This document shows, one piece after another, positions 50,182 to 60,006 of a stretch of DNA of 64,000 bases (position 1 is its first letter; every line of letters begins with the position of its first letter). Made by a program: the position numbers and the translations under genes. The stretch is from Aureimonas psammosilenae. GTDB taxonomy: Bacteria > Pseudomonadota > Alphaproteobacteria > Rhizobiales > Rhizobiaceae. The notes below the pieces were generated by a model. The model made no database searches, was not told the origin of the DNA, and saw nothing but the letters and a program-made list of their open reading frames with translations. The stretch spans positions 62,001-126,000 of the forward strand of contig NZ_WEZG01000007.1 in the NCBI RefSeq assembly GCF_009176975.1. The letters run 5' to 3'.

Positions 50182-51200
50182 ACGCGCGCCTTTCGGCCGA
50201 AGAGCCGCAAACGCGACACGCCGCCATCGGGAAAGATGTCGAGCCGCACATGGCTGACGGGCCCGAGCGCTTGGGGGCCGTCGAACTCGGCGATGGCATC
50301 GGCGGAAAGTTTGGTTTCGGGCAGAAGCAGCGGCCATGCGGCGCTCGCCGCCTCGATCTCGGCCGGGCCTATGTCCGCGTCGGTGCGCACCGCGCGAAGG
50401 GTGAAGCGGTCGGGGAAGTTGCCCTTGAAATGGCGCGTGTCGATATGGATGCGCTCCACCGTTCCGGCCGTGCCGAGCTTCAACACGCACCAGTCGTTGC
50501 CGGGCCGGCGGCGGCGGGCCGTTTCCCAGCCGTCCGCCATGACGGCTGCGCGACCCGGCGCCAGCATGTTGGCCGGATGGCCGTAATGCGCGTCGTTCCA
50601 GGCGATGGCGGTCGCGCCGTTCTCGATCGCGGAAAGGTTCACCACCTTGTCCTCGCCGACGAGAGACCAGTCCTTGGCGACCGTGCCGTAGACGCGCAGC
50701 CGCGCGACGCCGCCATCGGGGTGGATGTGAAGGCGCAGCCAGCGCCAGGGCAGGGACGCGTCCGTTTCGAAGATGTTGTGCGAGTTGCCTTGGAGCGGCG
50801 ACCGGGGAACGAGCGTGGTCCATTCCCCATCCTGCGGCTCCTCGACCGAATCGGAGGCTTCCAGCATGGCCTCGGGCGGGAAGTTGCCGGTGAAGAAGGC
50901 GGTGTCGATATCGACGGCCGCGATGCGCCCGCGCTGGCCGAGTTTCACCACCGCGAAGTCGTGGCCGGGCACGCGCTTTCTACGGGATTCCCATCCGTCC
51001 ATCCATTTGCCGTGGTCGTCGAAGCGGTCGGGAAAGAAGACCGGCGCTTCGGGTTGGATCATCCGGCTCTTGTCGGCGAAGAAGTCATCGGTGGCGTAGG
51101 TGACTTCCGTGCCGAGGCGCGGATGGGCGAGGTCGATGAAGCGCTTGAGCAGGTCCTCGGCTTCCGGCGCAGGCGCAGCGGTAATGAAACGTTCGCTCAA
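50178..51200 (-). CDS. alc: Allantoicase
   Basis: A 340-residue enzyme that hydrolyses allantoate to ureidoglycolate and urea. Two allantoicase repeats are visible, each with a jelly-roll motif: [20 protein letters not shown] and [20 protein letters not shown], and [20 protein letters not shown] and [20 protein letters not shown]. The best start is TTG at 51200, five bases after the upstream stop, with GGAG nine bases ahead. Confidence 0.94.
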   Translation of the reverse strand: MSERFITAAPAPEAEDLLKRFIDLAHPRLGTEVTYATDDFFADKSRMIQPEAPVFFPDRFDDHGKWMDGWESRRKRVPGHDFAVVKLGQRGRIAAVDIDTAFFTGNFPPEAMLEASDSVEEPQDGEWTTLVPRSPLQGNSHNIFETDASLPWRWLRLHIHPDGGVARLRVYGTVAKDWSLVGEDKVVNLSAIENGATAIAWNDAHYGHPANMLAPGRAAVMADGWETARRRRPGNDWCVLKLGTAGTVERIHIDTRHFKGNFPDRFTLRAVRTDADIGPAEIEAASAAWPLLLPETKLSADAIAEFDGPQALGPVSHVRLDIFPDGGVSRLRLFGRKARV

Positions 51201-51204
51201 GGGG

Positions 51205-52641
51205 TCATTCTCCGAAGATCGAGGCGATGCGAAGCCGCGCGATCTTTTCGACCTCGCGGGCCGCCGTGGCAAGTTCCGCCTCGCGGGTGTTCTCCACGCG
51301 CTTCTCGAAGCTCGCCAGAATGTCGGCTTTCGTCAGACCCCGCACGGCGATGATGAAGGGAAAGCCGAAACGTTCCGTATAGCGCCCGTTGAGGGCGGTG
51401 AAGCGGGCAAGCTCGTCCTCGTTCAAGCTGTCGAGGCCGGCGGACGCCTGTTCGGATGTCGATTCCGCCGTCAGCCCCTTCGCCAAGGCGAGGCGGCCGG
51501 CAAGATCGGGATGGGCCTGGAGGACGCCGAGCCGCTCGGTCGGCGAAGCGCGCCGGAAGGCGGCGGCCATCGCGAGGGCAAGGCCGCTCGCGCCGTCATG
51601 CGCGTCGTGGAGGCCGGCATCGAAGGAACGCTCCGCGACAAAGGGCGAATGCTCGAAGACGGAGCCGAACCGGGCGACGAACGCCTCGCGGTTCATGCGC
51701 GACGGTTTGAGGCGATCCGGGTCATGGGGAAAATGCGTCATCCAATGGCGCGCGATGTCGATCCGCCGCGCCACCCAGACATCGGGCTTGGAGCGCACAT
51801 AGTCGAGAAAACGGGCCAGCGCCTGCGCCCGGCCGGGACGCCCGACGAGGCGGCAATGAAGGCCGATATTCAGTATCTTGGCTTGGCCCCGCTCGCCCTC
51901 CTCGTAGAGGCAGTCGAAAGCGTCCTTCAGATAGTCGTAGAAATGGTCGCCCGTGTTGAAGCCTTGGGGCGTGGCGAACCGCATGTCGTTGGAATCCAGC
52001 GTATAGGGCAGGATCAGGAGGGGTCCGTGGGCGGTTTCTTGCCAATAAGGCAGGTCGTCGGCATAGGCGTCGGAGGAATAAAGGAAGCCGCCTTCCTCCG
52101 CCACGAGATCGATCGAATGGGCGCCCGAGCGGCCCGTATACCAACCGAGCGGGCGTGATCCCGTCATCGCCGTGTGGATCTCGACCGCACGCGCCATATG
52201 CTCGCGCTCGGCATCCTTCGTGTATTCGCGGTAGTCGATCCATTTGAGGCCGTGGGAAGCAATCTCCCAATCGGCCTCCACCATCGCGGCGACTGCTTCA
52301 GGGTTCCGCTCCATGGCGGTCGCGACCGCATAAACGGTGACCGGCATCTCCCGCTCGGTGAACATGCGGTGGAGCCGCCAGAAGCCCGCGCGGGAGCCGT
52401 ATTCGTAGATCGATTCCATATTCATGTGCCGGAGGCCCGGCCAGGGCGCCGCGCCGACGATCTCCGACAGAAAGGCTTCCGAAGCCGCGTCGCCGTGGAG
52501 GATCGAGTTCTCGCCGCCTTCCTCGTAGTTGATCACGAACTGGACGCAGATCTTCGCGGGGCCTTGCCCACCGGGATTGGGCCATTGCGGGTCGGGAGCG
52601 TGGCGGCCGTAGCCGCGCATGTCGCGAGGATAGGAAGGCAT
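51205..52641 (-). CDS. Fusion protein: allantoinase PuuE and OHCU decarboxylase UraD
   Basis: A 478-residue two-enzyme protein. Residues 1-310 are PuuE, the metal-free polysaccharide-deacetylase-type allantoinase: MRGYGRHAPDPQWPNPGG, CVQFVINYEEGGENSILHGD, WEIASHGLKWIDY, LGWYTGRSGAHSIDLVAEEG. Residues 315-478 are UraD, OHCU decarboxylase: MNREAFVARFGSVFEHSPFV, LGVLQAHPDLAGRLA (catalytic His and Glu region), and RFGFPFIIAVRGLTKADIL. It forms S-allantoin and then allantoate. It heads the minus-strand alc-allA operon. Confidence 0.93.
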   Translation of the reverse strand: MPSYPRDMRGYGRHAPDPQWPNPGGQGPAKICVQFVINYEEGGENSILHGDAASEAFLSEIVGAAPWPGLRHMNMESIYEYGSRAGFWRLHRMFTEREMPVTVYAVATAMERNPEAVAAMVEADWEIASHGLKWIDYREYTKDAEREHMARAVEIHTAMTGSRPLGWYTGRSGAHSIDLVAEEGGFLYSSDAYADDLPYWQETAHGPLLILPYTLDSNDMRFATPQGFNTGDHFYDYLKDAFDCLYEEGERGQAKILNIGLHCRLVGRPGRAQALARFLDYVRSKPDVWVARRIDIARHWMTHFPHDPDRLKPSRMNREAFVARFGSVFEHSPFVAERSFDAGLHDAHDGASGLALAMAAAFRRASPTERLGVLQAHPDLAGRLALAKGLTAESTSEQASAGLDSLNEDELARFTALNGRYTERFGFPFIIAVRGLTKADILASFEKRVENTREAELATAAREVEKIARLRIASIFGE

Positions 52642-52646
52642 GGGGG

Positions 52647-53006
52647 CTAACCGTTCGTATCGCCGGCCAGACCGAGGTGCGAGCCGATCTCGGTCATGAC
52701 CTCGCTGAGAATGAAGGATGGCACGGAGCCGAGGCGCAGCGCATCTCCAAGCTCGACGCTGGAGACTTTCGCGGTGCGGATCACGGACGGGTTCTTCAGC
52801 CCTGCCGCCTCGTAGTGAGCGCCGAAATCGACGTCGCCCGGCCAGCGCGAATTATCCGCGCCGGTGATCATGAGGACCCAGGCTATCGGCTGCGCGTCAT
52901 TAAAGGCGGCTGTCGAAACAACAAGGACCGGCCGTCGATAACGGACGTTGCGGTCCGAATAAGGAAACTGGCAGACGACGACATCGCCTTTTCTAAAGCT
53001 TGTCAT
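52647..53006 (-). CDS. MazF/PemK-family toxin
   Basis: A 119-residue endoribonuclease-type toxin. Marks are [20 protein letters not shown] and [20 protein letters not shown], with the later [19 protein letters not shown]. It is five bases from the puuE-uraD gene on the same strand. It overlaps its antitoxin by 14 bases. Confidence 0.85.
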   Translation of the reverse strand: MTSFRKGDVVVCQFPYSDRNVRYRRPVLVVSTAAFNDAQPIAWVLMITGADNSRWPGDVDFGAHYEAAGLKNPSVIRTAKVSSVELGDALRLGSVPSFILSEVMTEIGSHLGLAGDTNG

Positions 53007-53187
53007 AAGCCTTGTGGTCCGCCTCGCTGTCCCATTCCGTGAAGTTCGCGAAGGGATTCTCGAAAGGATCGTTCGGGTCTGCGGGAAGCCAGATGCCCTT
53101 ACCCTTGTCGTCGACGACCCACGCCATGCCGGAGCGATCGGGCAGGAGGTCGAGCCGTTCCTTTGCTTTGAGAGGCCGATTGATCAT
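52993..53187 (-). CDS. Antitoxin partner of the MazF-family toxin
   Basis: A 64-residue protein, [20 protein letters not shown] then [20 protein letters not shown]. It lies directly upstream of, and overlaps, the MazF-type toxin, the usual antitoxin position. It lacks a recognisable AbrB or ribbon-helix-helix domain, so how it binds DNA is unclear. It sits in the divergent gap between the two purine operons. Confidence 0.7.
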   Translation of the reverse strand: MINRPLKAKERLDLLPDRSGMAWVVDDKGKGIWLPADPNDPFENPFANFTEWDSEADHKAYDKL

Positions 53188-53343
53188 GGTTCGAATGCTT
53201 TCGCGGATAGGTGCAACCTAGGCGACGCGCCCATCCCCCGCAAGGCGAAGGGCGGGGCCCGGTGCGCGCCGTTGCCCCCTTTACCTTTGCCGCGCGCTGG
53301 GTGCACAATCATTCTCCGGTTCTTCAAAGGGATATGCCCGTTC

Positions 53344-53709
53344 ATGGCGATCGAAGCGGCCGGAAGGCTGACGACTCACGTTCTCGACACGGCGCTCGGA
53401 AAACCCGCCGCCGGACTGGCGCTGACCTTGTTCCGGCTGGACGGGGATAAGCGGCAGGAGATCGTGCGCGCCACGACCAACGCGGACGGGCGCTGTGACG
53501 CGCCGCTCCTGTCGGGCGAGGCTTTCCGTACCGGGCGCTACGAGCTCGTCTTCGAGGCCGGGACCTATCTTCGCAACACGCAAGGGCCGCTCGCCGAGCC
53601 CTTGTTTCTGGACGATGTGGTGATCCGCTTCGGCATCGCCGAGAGCGCGCATTACCACGTGCCGCTTCTTCTTTCGCCCTTCGGCTATTCCACCTATCGC
53701 GGGAGCTAA
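53344..53709 (+). CDS. uraH: 5-hydroxyisourate hydrolase
   Basis: A 121-residue transthyretin-fold enzyme that converts 5-hydroxyisourate to OHCU. Marks are [20 protein letters not shown] at the N-terminus, the catalytic Arg/His text [35 protein letters not shown] with the family C-terminal YRGS. The start at 53344 follows AAAGGGATATGCCCGTTC. It is five bases ahead of xdhA. Confidence 0.95.
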   Translation: MAIEAAGRLTTHVLDTALGKPAAGLALTLFRLDGDKRQEIVRATTNADGRCDAPLLSGEAFRTGRYELVFEAGTYLRNTQGPLAEPLFLDDVVIRFGIAESAHYHVPLLLSPFGYSTYRGS

Positions 53710-53714
53710 AGCCC

Positions 53715-55160
53715 ATGGCAGAGCCGATCCGCTTCATCCTGAACGGCACCGAGCGCGAAGTCTCCGGCCCGAAGGCGACCACCACCATTCTGGAATGGCT
53801 GCGCCAGGACGCGCGTCTGACCGGCACCAAGGAAGGCTGCGCCGAGGGCGATTGCGGCGCCTGCACCGTGGTGATCTGCGAGCCCGACGGCGAGGCAGGG
53901 CTCAAGCGCCGCGCGGTGAATGCCTGCATCCAGTTCATGCCGTCCTTGAACGGGCGGGCGGTGGAAACGGTGGAGCATATCGGTCGCGACGGTCTCCACC
54001 CGGTGCAGCAGGCCCTGGTGGACCTCCATGGCAGTCAATGCGGCTTCTGCACGCCCGGCTTCGTGATGCAGCTTTATGCCGGCTGGTGGAACGGCCGGCT
54101 TTCCGATCGGCAGGAAGTGAAAGATCTCGTATCCGGCAATCTTTGTCGCTGCACGGGTTACGGGCCGATCATCGAAGCGGGCCTTCGGGCGGGAAGTGTG
54201 GCCGTTCCCGATACGAAGGCCGCCGATGCCGAACTTGGCCAAAGGCTGGACGCGCTTCGCGGCGGCGAGGTCTTCGCTTACGAGGGTGCTGACGGCAGCC
54301 GCTGGTTCTCCCCGCGCGACGTCGACGCGCTCGCCGATCTCTACGCCGCCCATCCCGATGCGCTTCTCGTGGCGGGTGCCACCGATATCGGGCTTTGGGT
54401 GACGAAGCAGCATCGCGACCTGCCGCTTCTGATCGACGTTTCCCGCGTCGAGGACCTGCGGATGATCGAGGAAGGGCCGGGCGCGCTTTTCGTCGGCGCG
54501 GCGGTGACGCATCGCGAGGCGACCGACCGCCTCGCCGACATCCACCCCTCGCTCGGCGAGTTGATGCGCCGCTTCGCCGGCTACCAGATCCGCAATGCCG
54601 GCACGGTCGGCGGCAATGTCGCCAACGGCTCGCCCATCGGCGACCTGCTGCCGGCCTTGATCGCGCTCGGCGCCGGCCTGCACCTTCGCCAGGGCGACAA
54701 GATGCGGCGGCTCCCTATCGAGGACTTCTTCATCGAATACGGCCGTCAGGATCGGGGAACAGGCGAGTTCGTCGCCGCGCTGGAAGTGCCGGTCTTGTTT
54801 CCGAACCAGCGCTTTTTCTGCCACAAGCTGTCGAAGCGCTTCGACTCCGACATCTCGGCCGTGATGGCGGCGATGCGCCTGACGTTTGAGGATGACGTGG
54901 TGACCGAAGCGCGCATTGCCTTCGGCGGCATGGCGGGAACGCCGAAGCGCGCGAGCGCGGCGGAAGCCGCTCTCCTCGGCCGGCCGTTCGACATCGGCGC
55001 GGCCAAGGCTGCCGCCGAGGCCTTGGCAGAAGATTTCACACCCTTGAGCGACATGCGGGCGAGCGCCGATTACCGTCTGAAAGCCGCGCAGAACATCCTC
55101 AAGCGCTTCGCCCTGGAACATGCGGGCGCGGCGGCGACGCGCGTTCTGGAGGTGGCCTGA
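53715..55160 (+). CDS. xdhA: Xanthine dehydrogenase small subunit (2Fe-2S, FAD)
   Basis: A 481-residue subunit. The N-terminal plant-type cluster is GCAEGDCGACTVVIC; the second cluster is GSQCGFCTPGFVMQL and GNLCRCTGYGPIIEA. The FAD domain has LLVAGATDIGLWVTKQHRDL and RNAGTVGGNVANGSPIGDLL. It carries electrons from the molybdenum site to NAD. It overlaps xdhB by one base. Confidence 0.96.
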   Translation: MAEPIRFILNGTEREVSGPKATTTILEWLRQDARLTGTKEGCAEGDCGACTVVICEPDGEAGLKRRAVNACIQFMPSLNGRAVETVEHIGRDGLHPVQQALVDLHGSQCGFCTPGFVMQLYAGWWNGRLSDRQEVKDLVSGNLCRCTGYGPIIEAGLRAGSVAVPDTKAADAELGQRLDALRGGEVFAYEGADGSRWFSPRDVDALADLYAAHPDALLVAGATDIGLWVTKQHRDLPLLIDVSRVEDLRMIEEGPGALFVGAAVTHREATDRLADIHPSLGELMRRFAGYQIRNAGTVGGNVANGSPIGDLLPALIALGAGLHLRQGDKMRRLPIEDFFIEYGRQDRGTGEFVAALEVPVLFPNQRFFCHKLSKRFDSDISAVMAAMRLTFEDDVVTEARIAFGGMAGTPKRASAAEAALLGRPFDIGAAKAAAEALAEDFTPLSDMRASADYRLKAAQNILKRFALEHAGAAATRVLEVA

Positions 55161-57571
55161 TGGAAGAGGGCATCCACGAAACGCGCATCCAGGATCGCGG
55201 CGTCGCCGAAACGATCGATCCGGCTTCGCTGGGTGGCGAGACGCCGGCGAAGGATCGCACGAGCCGGGGCGGCGTGTCGGCGAGCCTGCCGCATGACAGC
55301 GGCACCAAGCACGTCACCGGCGCGGCGCGCTATATCGATGACGAGCCCGAACTGCCGGGAACGCTGCAGGTCTTTCTCGCCATGTCGCCGCGCGCCCATG
55401 CGCGCATCCTTTCGGTCGATCTGTCGAAGGTTCGCGACGCTCCCGGTGTCGTCACCGTCCTGACCGCCGACGATATTCCGGGGCAGAACGATTATTCGCC
55501 GGTCTTCGGCGACGACCCGATCTTTGCGGTGGACGAGGTGCACTATGTCGGCCAGCCGCTTTTCGCGGTGGCCGGCGAAACGCTGGACGCCGCGCGCAAT
55601 GCCGCGAAACTCGCCGCTATGGAATACGAGGATCTTCCCGCCGCGATCACGGTGGACGAGGCCGTTGCCATGGCGGATGCGGCGGGCCGCGACCTGATGC
55701 CGGCCTACGAGATGCGGAAGGGCGAGGTCGCGGCAGCGCTCCGATCCGCGCCGCATCGCGTTTCCGGCCGGCTGGAGATCGGCGGGCAGGACCATTTCTA
55801 TCTGGAAGGCCAGATCGCCGTCGCCGTGCCCGGCGAGGACGGCGACATCCTGGTGAAGTCCTCCACCCAGCATCCGTCCGAAGTCCAGCACAATGTCGCC
55901 AAAGCCCTGGGGCTGTCGGACAATCAGGTGGTGGTCGAGGTGCGGCGCATGGGCGGCGGCTTCGGCGGCAAGGAATCGCAGCCCGCCCTTTTCGCCAGCG
56001 TCTGCGCGCTCGTGGCGCGGGCGACGGGGCGGCCGGCGAAATGCCGGCTCGACCGCGACGACGACATGGAGATGACAGGCAAGCGGCACGAGGCGCGCGT
56101 CGACTACGAGTTCGGCGTGGACGGCGAAGGGCGGATTCTCGGCGCCGACATCCGCCATTTCATCCGCTGTGGTTATTCCTGCGATCTCAGCGGCGCCATC
56201 GCCGACCGGGCGATGTTCCATGCCGACAACGCCTACCATCTGCCGGCCGCCCGCATCCATTCGCGGCGCCTGAAGACGCACACCGTTTCCAACACCGCCT
56301 TTCGCGGCTTCGGCGGGCCGCAGGGCATGCTCGGCACCGAGCGGGCGATGGACCGGATCGCCTTCTCCCTTGGGCTCGACCCCTTGGATGTGAGGAAGCG
56401 CAACTTCTACTTAGGCCAGGGCGGCGGCACGACGCCCTATGGCATGGAGGTGACGGACTCGATCGCCGGCGAACTCGTGGAGGAACTGGAGCAAAGTTCC
56501 GATTACCGCGCGCGGCGCGAAGCGGTGAAGGCCTTCAACGCGGCGAACCCGATCCTGAAGAAGGGCTTGGCGCTGACCCCGGTAAAGTTCGGCATCTCCT
56601 TCACCACAACCCATCTCAACCAGGCCGGGGCGCTGGTCCATGTCTACAAGGACGGCTCGGTCGCGCTCAACCACGGCGGCACGGAGATGGGGCAGGGGCT
56701 CTTCACCAAGGTCGCGCAGGTGGTGGCCGAAGAGTTCCGCATCGACGTCGATCATGTGAGGATCACCGCCACCACGACGGGCAAGGTGCCGAACACCTCG
56801 GCGACGGCCGCTTCGTCCGGCACCGACCTCAACGGCATGGCCGCTTTGAACGCCGCGCGGACCATCAAGGAGCGCTTGGTCGATTACGCCTGCAAGCGCT
56901 ATGGCGTTGCGCGGGGCGAGGTCCAGTTCCTGCCGAACCGGGTGCGGATCGGGGCTGAGGAAAAGCGCTTCCGCGATCTCGTCGGCGAGGCCTATCTCGC
57001 CCGCGTTTCGCTCTCCGCGACCGGCTTCTATGCGACGCCCGAGATCAGTTTCGACCGCGAAACGGCCACCGGCCGGCCCTTCTTCTATTTCGCCTATGGC
57101 GCGGCCTGTTCGGAAGTCGTGATCGATACGCTGACGGGCGAGAACCGCCTGCTTCGCGCCGACATTCTCCACGATGTCGGGCGCTCCTTGAACCCGGCGC
57201 TCGACCGGGGGCAGATCGAGGGCGGCTTCATTCAAGGCATGGGCTGGCTGACGACGGAGGAACTCTGGTGGGACAAGGCCGGGCGCTTACGCACCCACGC
57301 GCCCTCCACCTACAAGATCCCGACCGCCAACGACCGGCCCGACGATCTTCGCTTGGCGCTCTGGGAAAAGGGCGAGAACCGGAGCGAAACCGTTTATCGC
57401 TCCAAGGCGGTCGGCGAGCCGCCCTTCATGCTGGCGATCTCGGTGTTTTCGGCTCTCACCGACGCCGTTCTGGCGGCCGGCGACGGTCGCGCCTTCCCCG
57501 ATCTCGATGCGCCGGCGACCCCTGAACGCATTCTGGCCGCCGTGGAAAGCGTTAGGGGCAACACCGCATGA
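55160..57571 (+). CDS. xdhB: Xanthine dehydrogenase large (molybdopterin) subunit
   Basis: An 803-residue catalytic subunit that oxidises hypoxanthine and xanthine to urate. Marks are LPHDSGTKHVTGAARYIDDE, the Moco-binding RRMGGGFGGKESQPALFASV, the substrate Arg block NTAFRGFGGPQGMLGTERAM, NHGGTEMGQGLFTKVAQVVA, and the catalytic Glu in SKAVGEPPFMLAIS near residue 755. The length is typical of the bacterial XdhB. It overlaps xdhC by four bases. Confidence 0.97.
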   Translation: MEEGIHETRIQDRGVAETIDPASLGGETPAKDRTSRGGVSASLPHDSGTKHVTGAARYIDDEPELPGTLQVFLAMSPRAHARILSVDLSKVRDAPGVVTVLTADDIPGQNDYSPVFGDDPIFAVDEVHYVGQPLFAVAGETLDAARNAAKLAAMEYEDLPAAITVDEAVAMADAAGRDLMPAYEMRKGEVAAALRSAPHRVSGRLEIGGQDHFYLEGQIAVAVPGEDGDILVKSSTQHPSEVQHNVAKALGLSDNQVVVEVRRMGGGFGGKESQPALFASVCALVARATGRPAKCRLDRDDDMEMTGKRHEARVDYEFGVDGEGRILGADIRHFIRCGYSCDLSGAIADRAMFHADNAYHLPAARIHSRRLKTHTVSNTAFRGFGGPQGMLGTERAMDRIAFSLGLDPLDVRKRNFYLGQGGGTTPYGMEVTDSIAGELVEELEQSSDYRARREAVKAFNAANPILKKGLALTPVKFGISFTTTHLNQAGALVHVYKDGSVALNHGGTEMGQGLFTKVAQVVAEEFRIDVDHVRITATTTGKVPNTSATAASSGTDLNGMAALNAARTIKERLVDYACKRYGVARGEVQFLPNRVRIGAEEKRFRDLVGEAYLARVSLSATGFYATPEISFDRETATGRPFFYFAYGAACSEVVIDTLTGENRLLRADILHDVGRSLNPALDRGQIEGGFIQGMGWLTTEELWWDKAGRLRTHAPSTYKIPTANDRPDDLRLALWEKGENRSETVYRSKAVGEPPFMLAISVFSALTDAVLAAGDGRAFPDLDAPATPERILAAVESVRGNTA

Positions 57572-58434
57572 CGAGCCTCGTTCCCCTGATGCGGGAATGC
57601 CTGGAGGCTGGAACCCCGAGCGTTCTCGTGCGCGTCGGCACGGCCAAGGGCTCGACGCCCCGCGAGGAGGGGGCGGCCATGCTGGTGACGCCGACGCGCG
57701 TCACGGGCACGGTCGGCGGCGGCCGATTGGAACTCTCCGGCATCGAAGCGGCGCGCGGCCTGATCGAGAGCCGCAGCAAGGAAACCCGGCTCGCGGTGCC
57801 GCTCGGACCCCGGATCGGGCAATGCTGCGGCGGTCATGTCACGCTGCATCTCCGGCGCGTCGATGCAGCCGCGATCGCGGCGGAAGAAGCGCGGGAGCGA
57901 GATGAGCGGGAAGCGCGACCGCTGGCCCTCGTGTTCGGGGCCGGCCATACCGGCACCGCGCTGGCGAAGGCGCTGGCGCTTCTGCCGATCCGGCTGCGCG
58001 TCGTCGATCCCCGGCCTGATAGCCTCGCCAACCTGCCTCCCGAGGTGGAGGCGCGAGCTTCCGCGCTTCCCGAAGCCGAGGTTGAAAGCGCGCCGCCCGG
58101 CACAGCCTTCGTTGTCATGACGCACGACCACCCGCTCGACTTCCTGATCGCGGCAGCGGCGCTCCGGCGCGGCGATGCTTGTTATGTCGGGATGATCGGC
58201 TCGGCCACCAAGCGCGAGAAGTTCCGGCGGCATCTGGCCGAAACCGGCGAGGACCGGCTGATCGCCGGGCTGACCCTGCCGATCGGCGGCAAGGCGTTGC
58301 GCGACAAACGGCCGGCGGTGATCGCCGCGCTGACCGCGGCGGAAGTCCTCACATGCCTTCTTTCGGATCACGATAATTCGCTGATCAATCTCTTGGCAGA
58401 GCCGGCCTTGAAATGCCATGGTGCCGCTGTATGA
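57568..58434 (+). CDS. xdhC: Xanthine dehydrogenase accessory protein XdhC
   Basis: A 288-residue Moco chaperone that helps insert sulfurated cofactor. Marks are VLVRVGTAKGSTPREEGAAM, GTVGGGRLELSGIEAARGLI, LGPRIGQCCGGHVTLHLRRV, a Rossmann-like LALVFGAGHTGTALAKALAL, and YVGMIGSATKREKFRRHLAE. It belongs to the uraH-xdhABC operon. Confidence 0.95.
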   Translation: MTSLVPLMRECLEAGTPSVLVRVGTAKGSTPREEGAAMLVTPTRVTGTVGGGRLELSGIEAARGLIESRSKETRLAVPLGPRIGQCCGGHVTLHLRRVDAAAIAAEEARERDEREARPLALVFGAGHTGTALAKALALLPIRLRVVDPRPDSLANLPPEVEARASALPEAEVESAPPGTAFVVMTHDHPLDFLIAAAALRRGDACYVGMIGSATKREKFRRHLAETGEDRLIAGLTLPIGGKALRDKRPAVIAALTAAEVLTCLLSDHDNSLINLLAEPALKCHGAAV

Positions 58435-58449
58435 GCATCGGAATCGGGC

Positions 58450-60006
58450 ATGGCGCCACGCCTTCAGCTTAGCGGCATCACCAAGCGCTTTCCGGGCGTC
58501 GTCGCCAACGAGAACGTGTCCTTTTCCGTCGAACCCGGAGAAATCCACGCGCTTCTGGGCGAGAACGGCGCCGGCAAGTCGACGCTGGTGAAGATCATCT
58601 ACGGCGTGCAGCGCGCCGACGAGGGCACGATCCATTGGGACGGTCGTTCCATCGAGATCGCGTCTCCCCGCGAAGCGCGCCGGCTCGGGATCGGCATGGT
58701 GTTCCAGCACTTCTCCCTTTTCGAGGCGATGACGGTTCTGGAGAATATCGCGCTCGGTCTCGACGATCCGCCGCCGCGTCGCGAGCTGGAAAAGGCGGTG
58801 CGCGGGGTGCTCGAAACCTATGGCCTTGCGCTCGATCCCCATCGCTTCGTCCACACGCTTTCCGTCGGCGAGCGCCAGCGCATCGAGATCGTGCGCGCGC
58901 TCCTGACGAAGCCGAAGCTCCTGATCATGGACGAGCCGACCTCGGTTCTCACGCCGCAAGAGGTGGAGAAGCTGTTCGAAACGCTGCGCCAACTGGCCGG
59001 CCAAGGTTGCTCGATCCTCTACATCTCCCACAAGCTCGCCGAGATCAAAGCGCTCTGCTCGGGCGCGACGATCCTGCGCGGCGGCAAGGTGGTCGGCACC
59101 TGCGACCCGGCGATGGAGACGCCGCGCCGCATGGCCGAGCTGATGATCGGCGGCAGCTTGAAGGACCTGTCCGCCAAGCCCGCCGCGACTCATGGCGAGG
59201 ACCGCTTCGCCGTGTCCGATCTTTCCGCGCCCGGCGAAGCGCCCTTCGGCACGAGCCTGAAGAACGTCGCCTTTCGCGTGCGATCGGGCGAAATCCTCGG
59301 CATCGCGGGCGTTGCCGGCAACGGGCAGAACGAGTTGGTGGAAGTGCTGTCGGGCGAGCGGCGCGCTTCGGGCCGCATCGCGCTGAACGGGCGCGACATC
59401 GCCAGCCTTTCCGTCGGGGCGCGGCGGCGGCTCGGGCTTTGCACCGTGCCCGAAGAGCGCAACGGCCATGCCGCCGTGCCGGGTATGACGCTGGCCGAGA
59501 ACGCCGTTCTGTCGGCGCGCTCCCGCAAGGGCCTGTCGGGCGGCGGGCTTCTGCGCCCGGGCGCGGCGCGCGACTATGCGGCGGGCGTCATCCGGTCCTT
59601 TTCCGTCAAGGCGACCGGCCCGCAGGCGCTGGCCGGCAGCCTGTCCGGCGGCAACCTTCAAAAGTTCATCATGGGCCGCGAGATCGGGCAGGAGCCGAGC
59701 GTCCTCGTCGTCTCGCAGCCGACCTGGGGCGTCGATGCGGGCGCGGCGGGCTTCATCCGTCAGGCGATGATCGATTTGGCCGCGCGGGGCGCTGGCATCG
59801 TCGTGGTCAGCCAGGACCTCGACGAGCTTCTGGAGCTTGCCGACCGCATCTGCGTCCTGAACGAGGGCCGTTTGTCCCATGCGGTGGACGTGAAGGGCGT
59901 GTCGATCGAGGAGATCGGCCTTTTGATGGGCGGTGTCCACGGGGCCGCGCCCGGCGAAGCGCCGCCGCCCGTGCCGACCGCTCCCCATTTCGCGGGAGCG
60001 GCATGA
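58450..60006 (+). CDS. ABC transporter ATPase with two ATP-binding domains (nucleoside/purine importer)
   Basis: A 518-residue fused ATPase of the Bmp/Nup (YufO/RbsA-like) kind. First domain: Walker A LLGENGAGKSTLVKIIYGVQ, signature LSVGERQRIEIVRALL, Walker B LLIMDEPTSVLT. Second domain: degenerate Walker A GVAGNGQNELVEVL and signature SLSGGNLQKFIMGREI. Relatives import nucleosides such as guanosine or purine bases; here it follows xdhC by 15 bases. It overlaps the first permease gene. Confidence 0.93.
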   Translation: MAPRLQLSGITKRFPGVVANENVSFSVEPGEIHALLGENGAGKSTLVKIIYGVQRADEGTIHWDGRSIEIASPREARRLGIGMVFQHFSLFEAMTVLENIALGLDDPPPRRELEKAVRGVLETYGLALDPHRFVHTLSVGERQRIEIVRALLTKPKLLIMDEPTSVLTPQEVEKLFETLRQLAGQGCSILYISHKLAEIKALCSGATILRGGKVVGTCDPAMETPRRMAELMIGGSLKDLSAKPAATHGEDRFAVSDLSAPGEAPFGTSLKNVAFRVRSGEILGIAGVAGNGQNELVEVLSGERRASGRIALNGRDIASLSVGARRRLGLCTVPEERNGHAAVPGMTLAENAVLSARSRKGLSGGGLLRPGAARDYAAGVIRSFSVKATGPQALAGSLSGGNLQKFIMGREIGQEPSVLVVSQPTWGVDAGAAGFIRQAMIDLAARGAGIVVVSQDLDELLELADRICVLNEGRLSHAVDVKGVSIEEIGLLMGGVHGAAPGEAPPPVPTAPHFAGAA

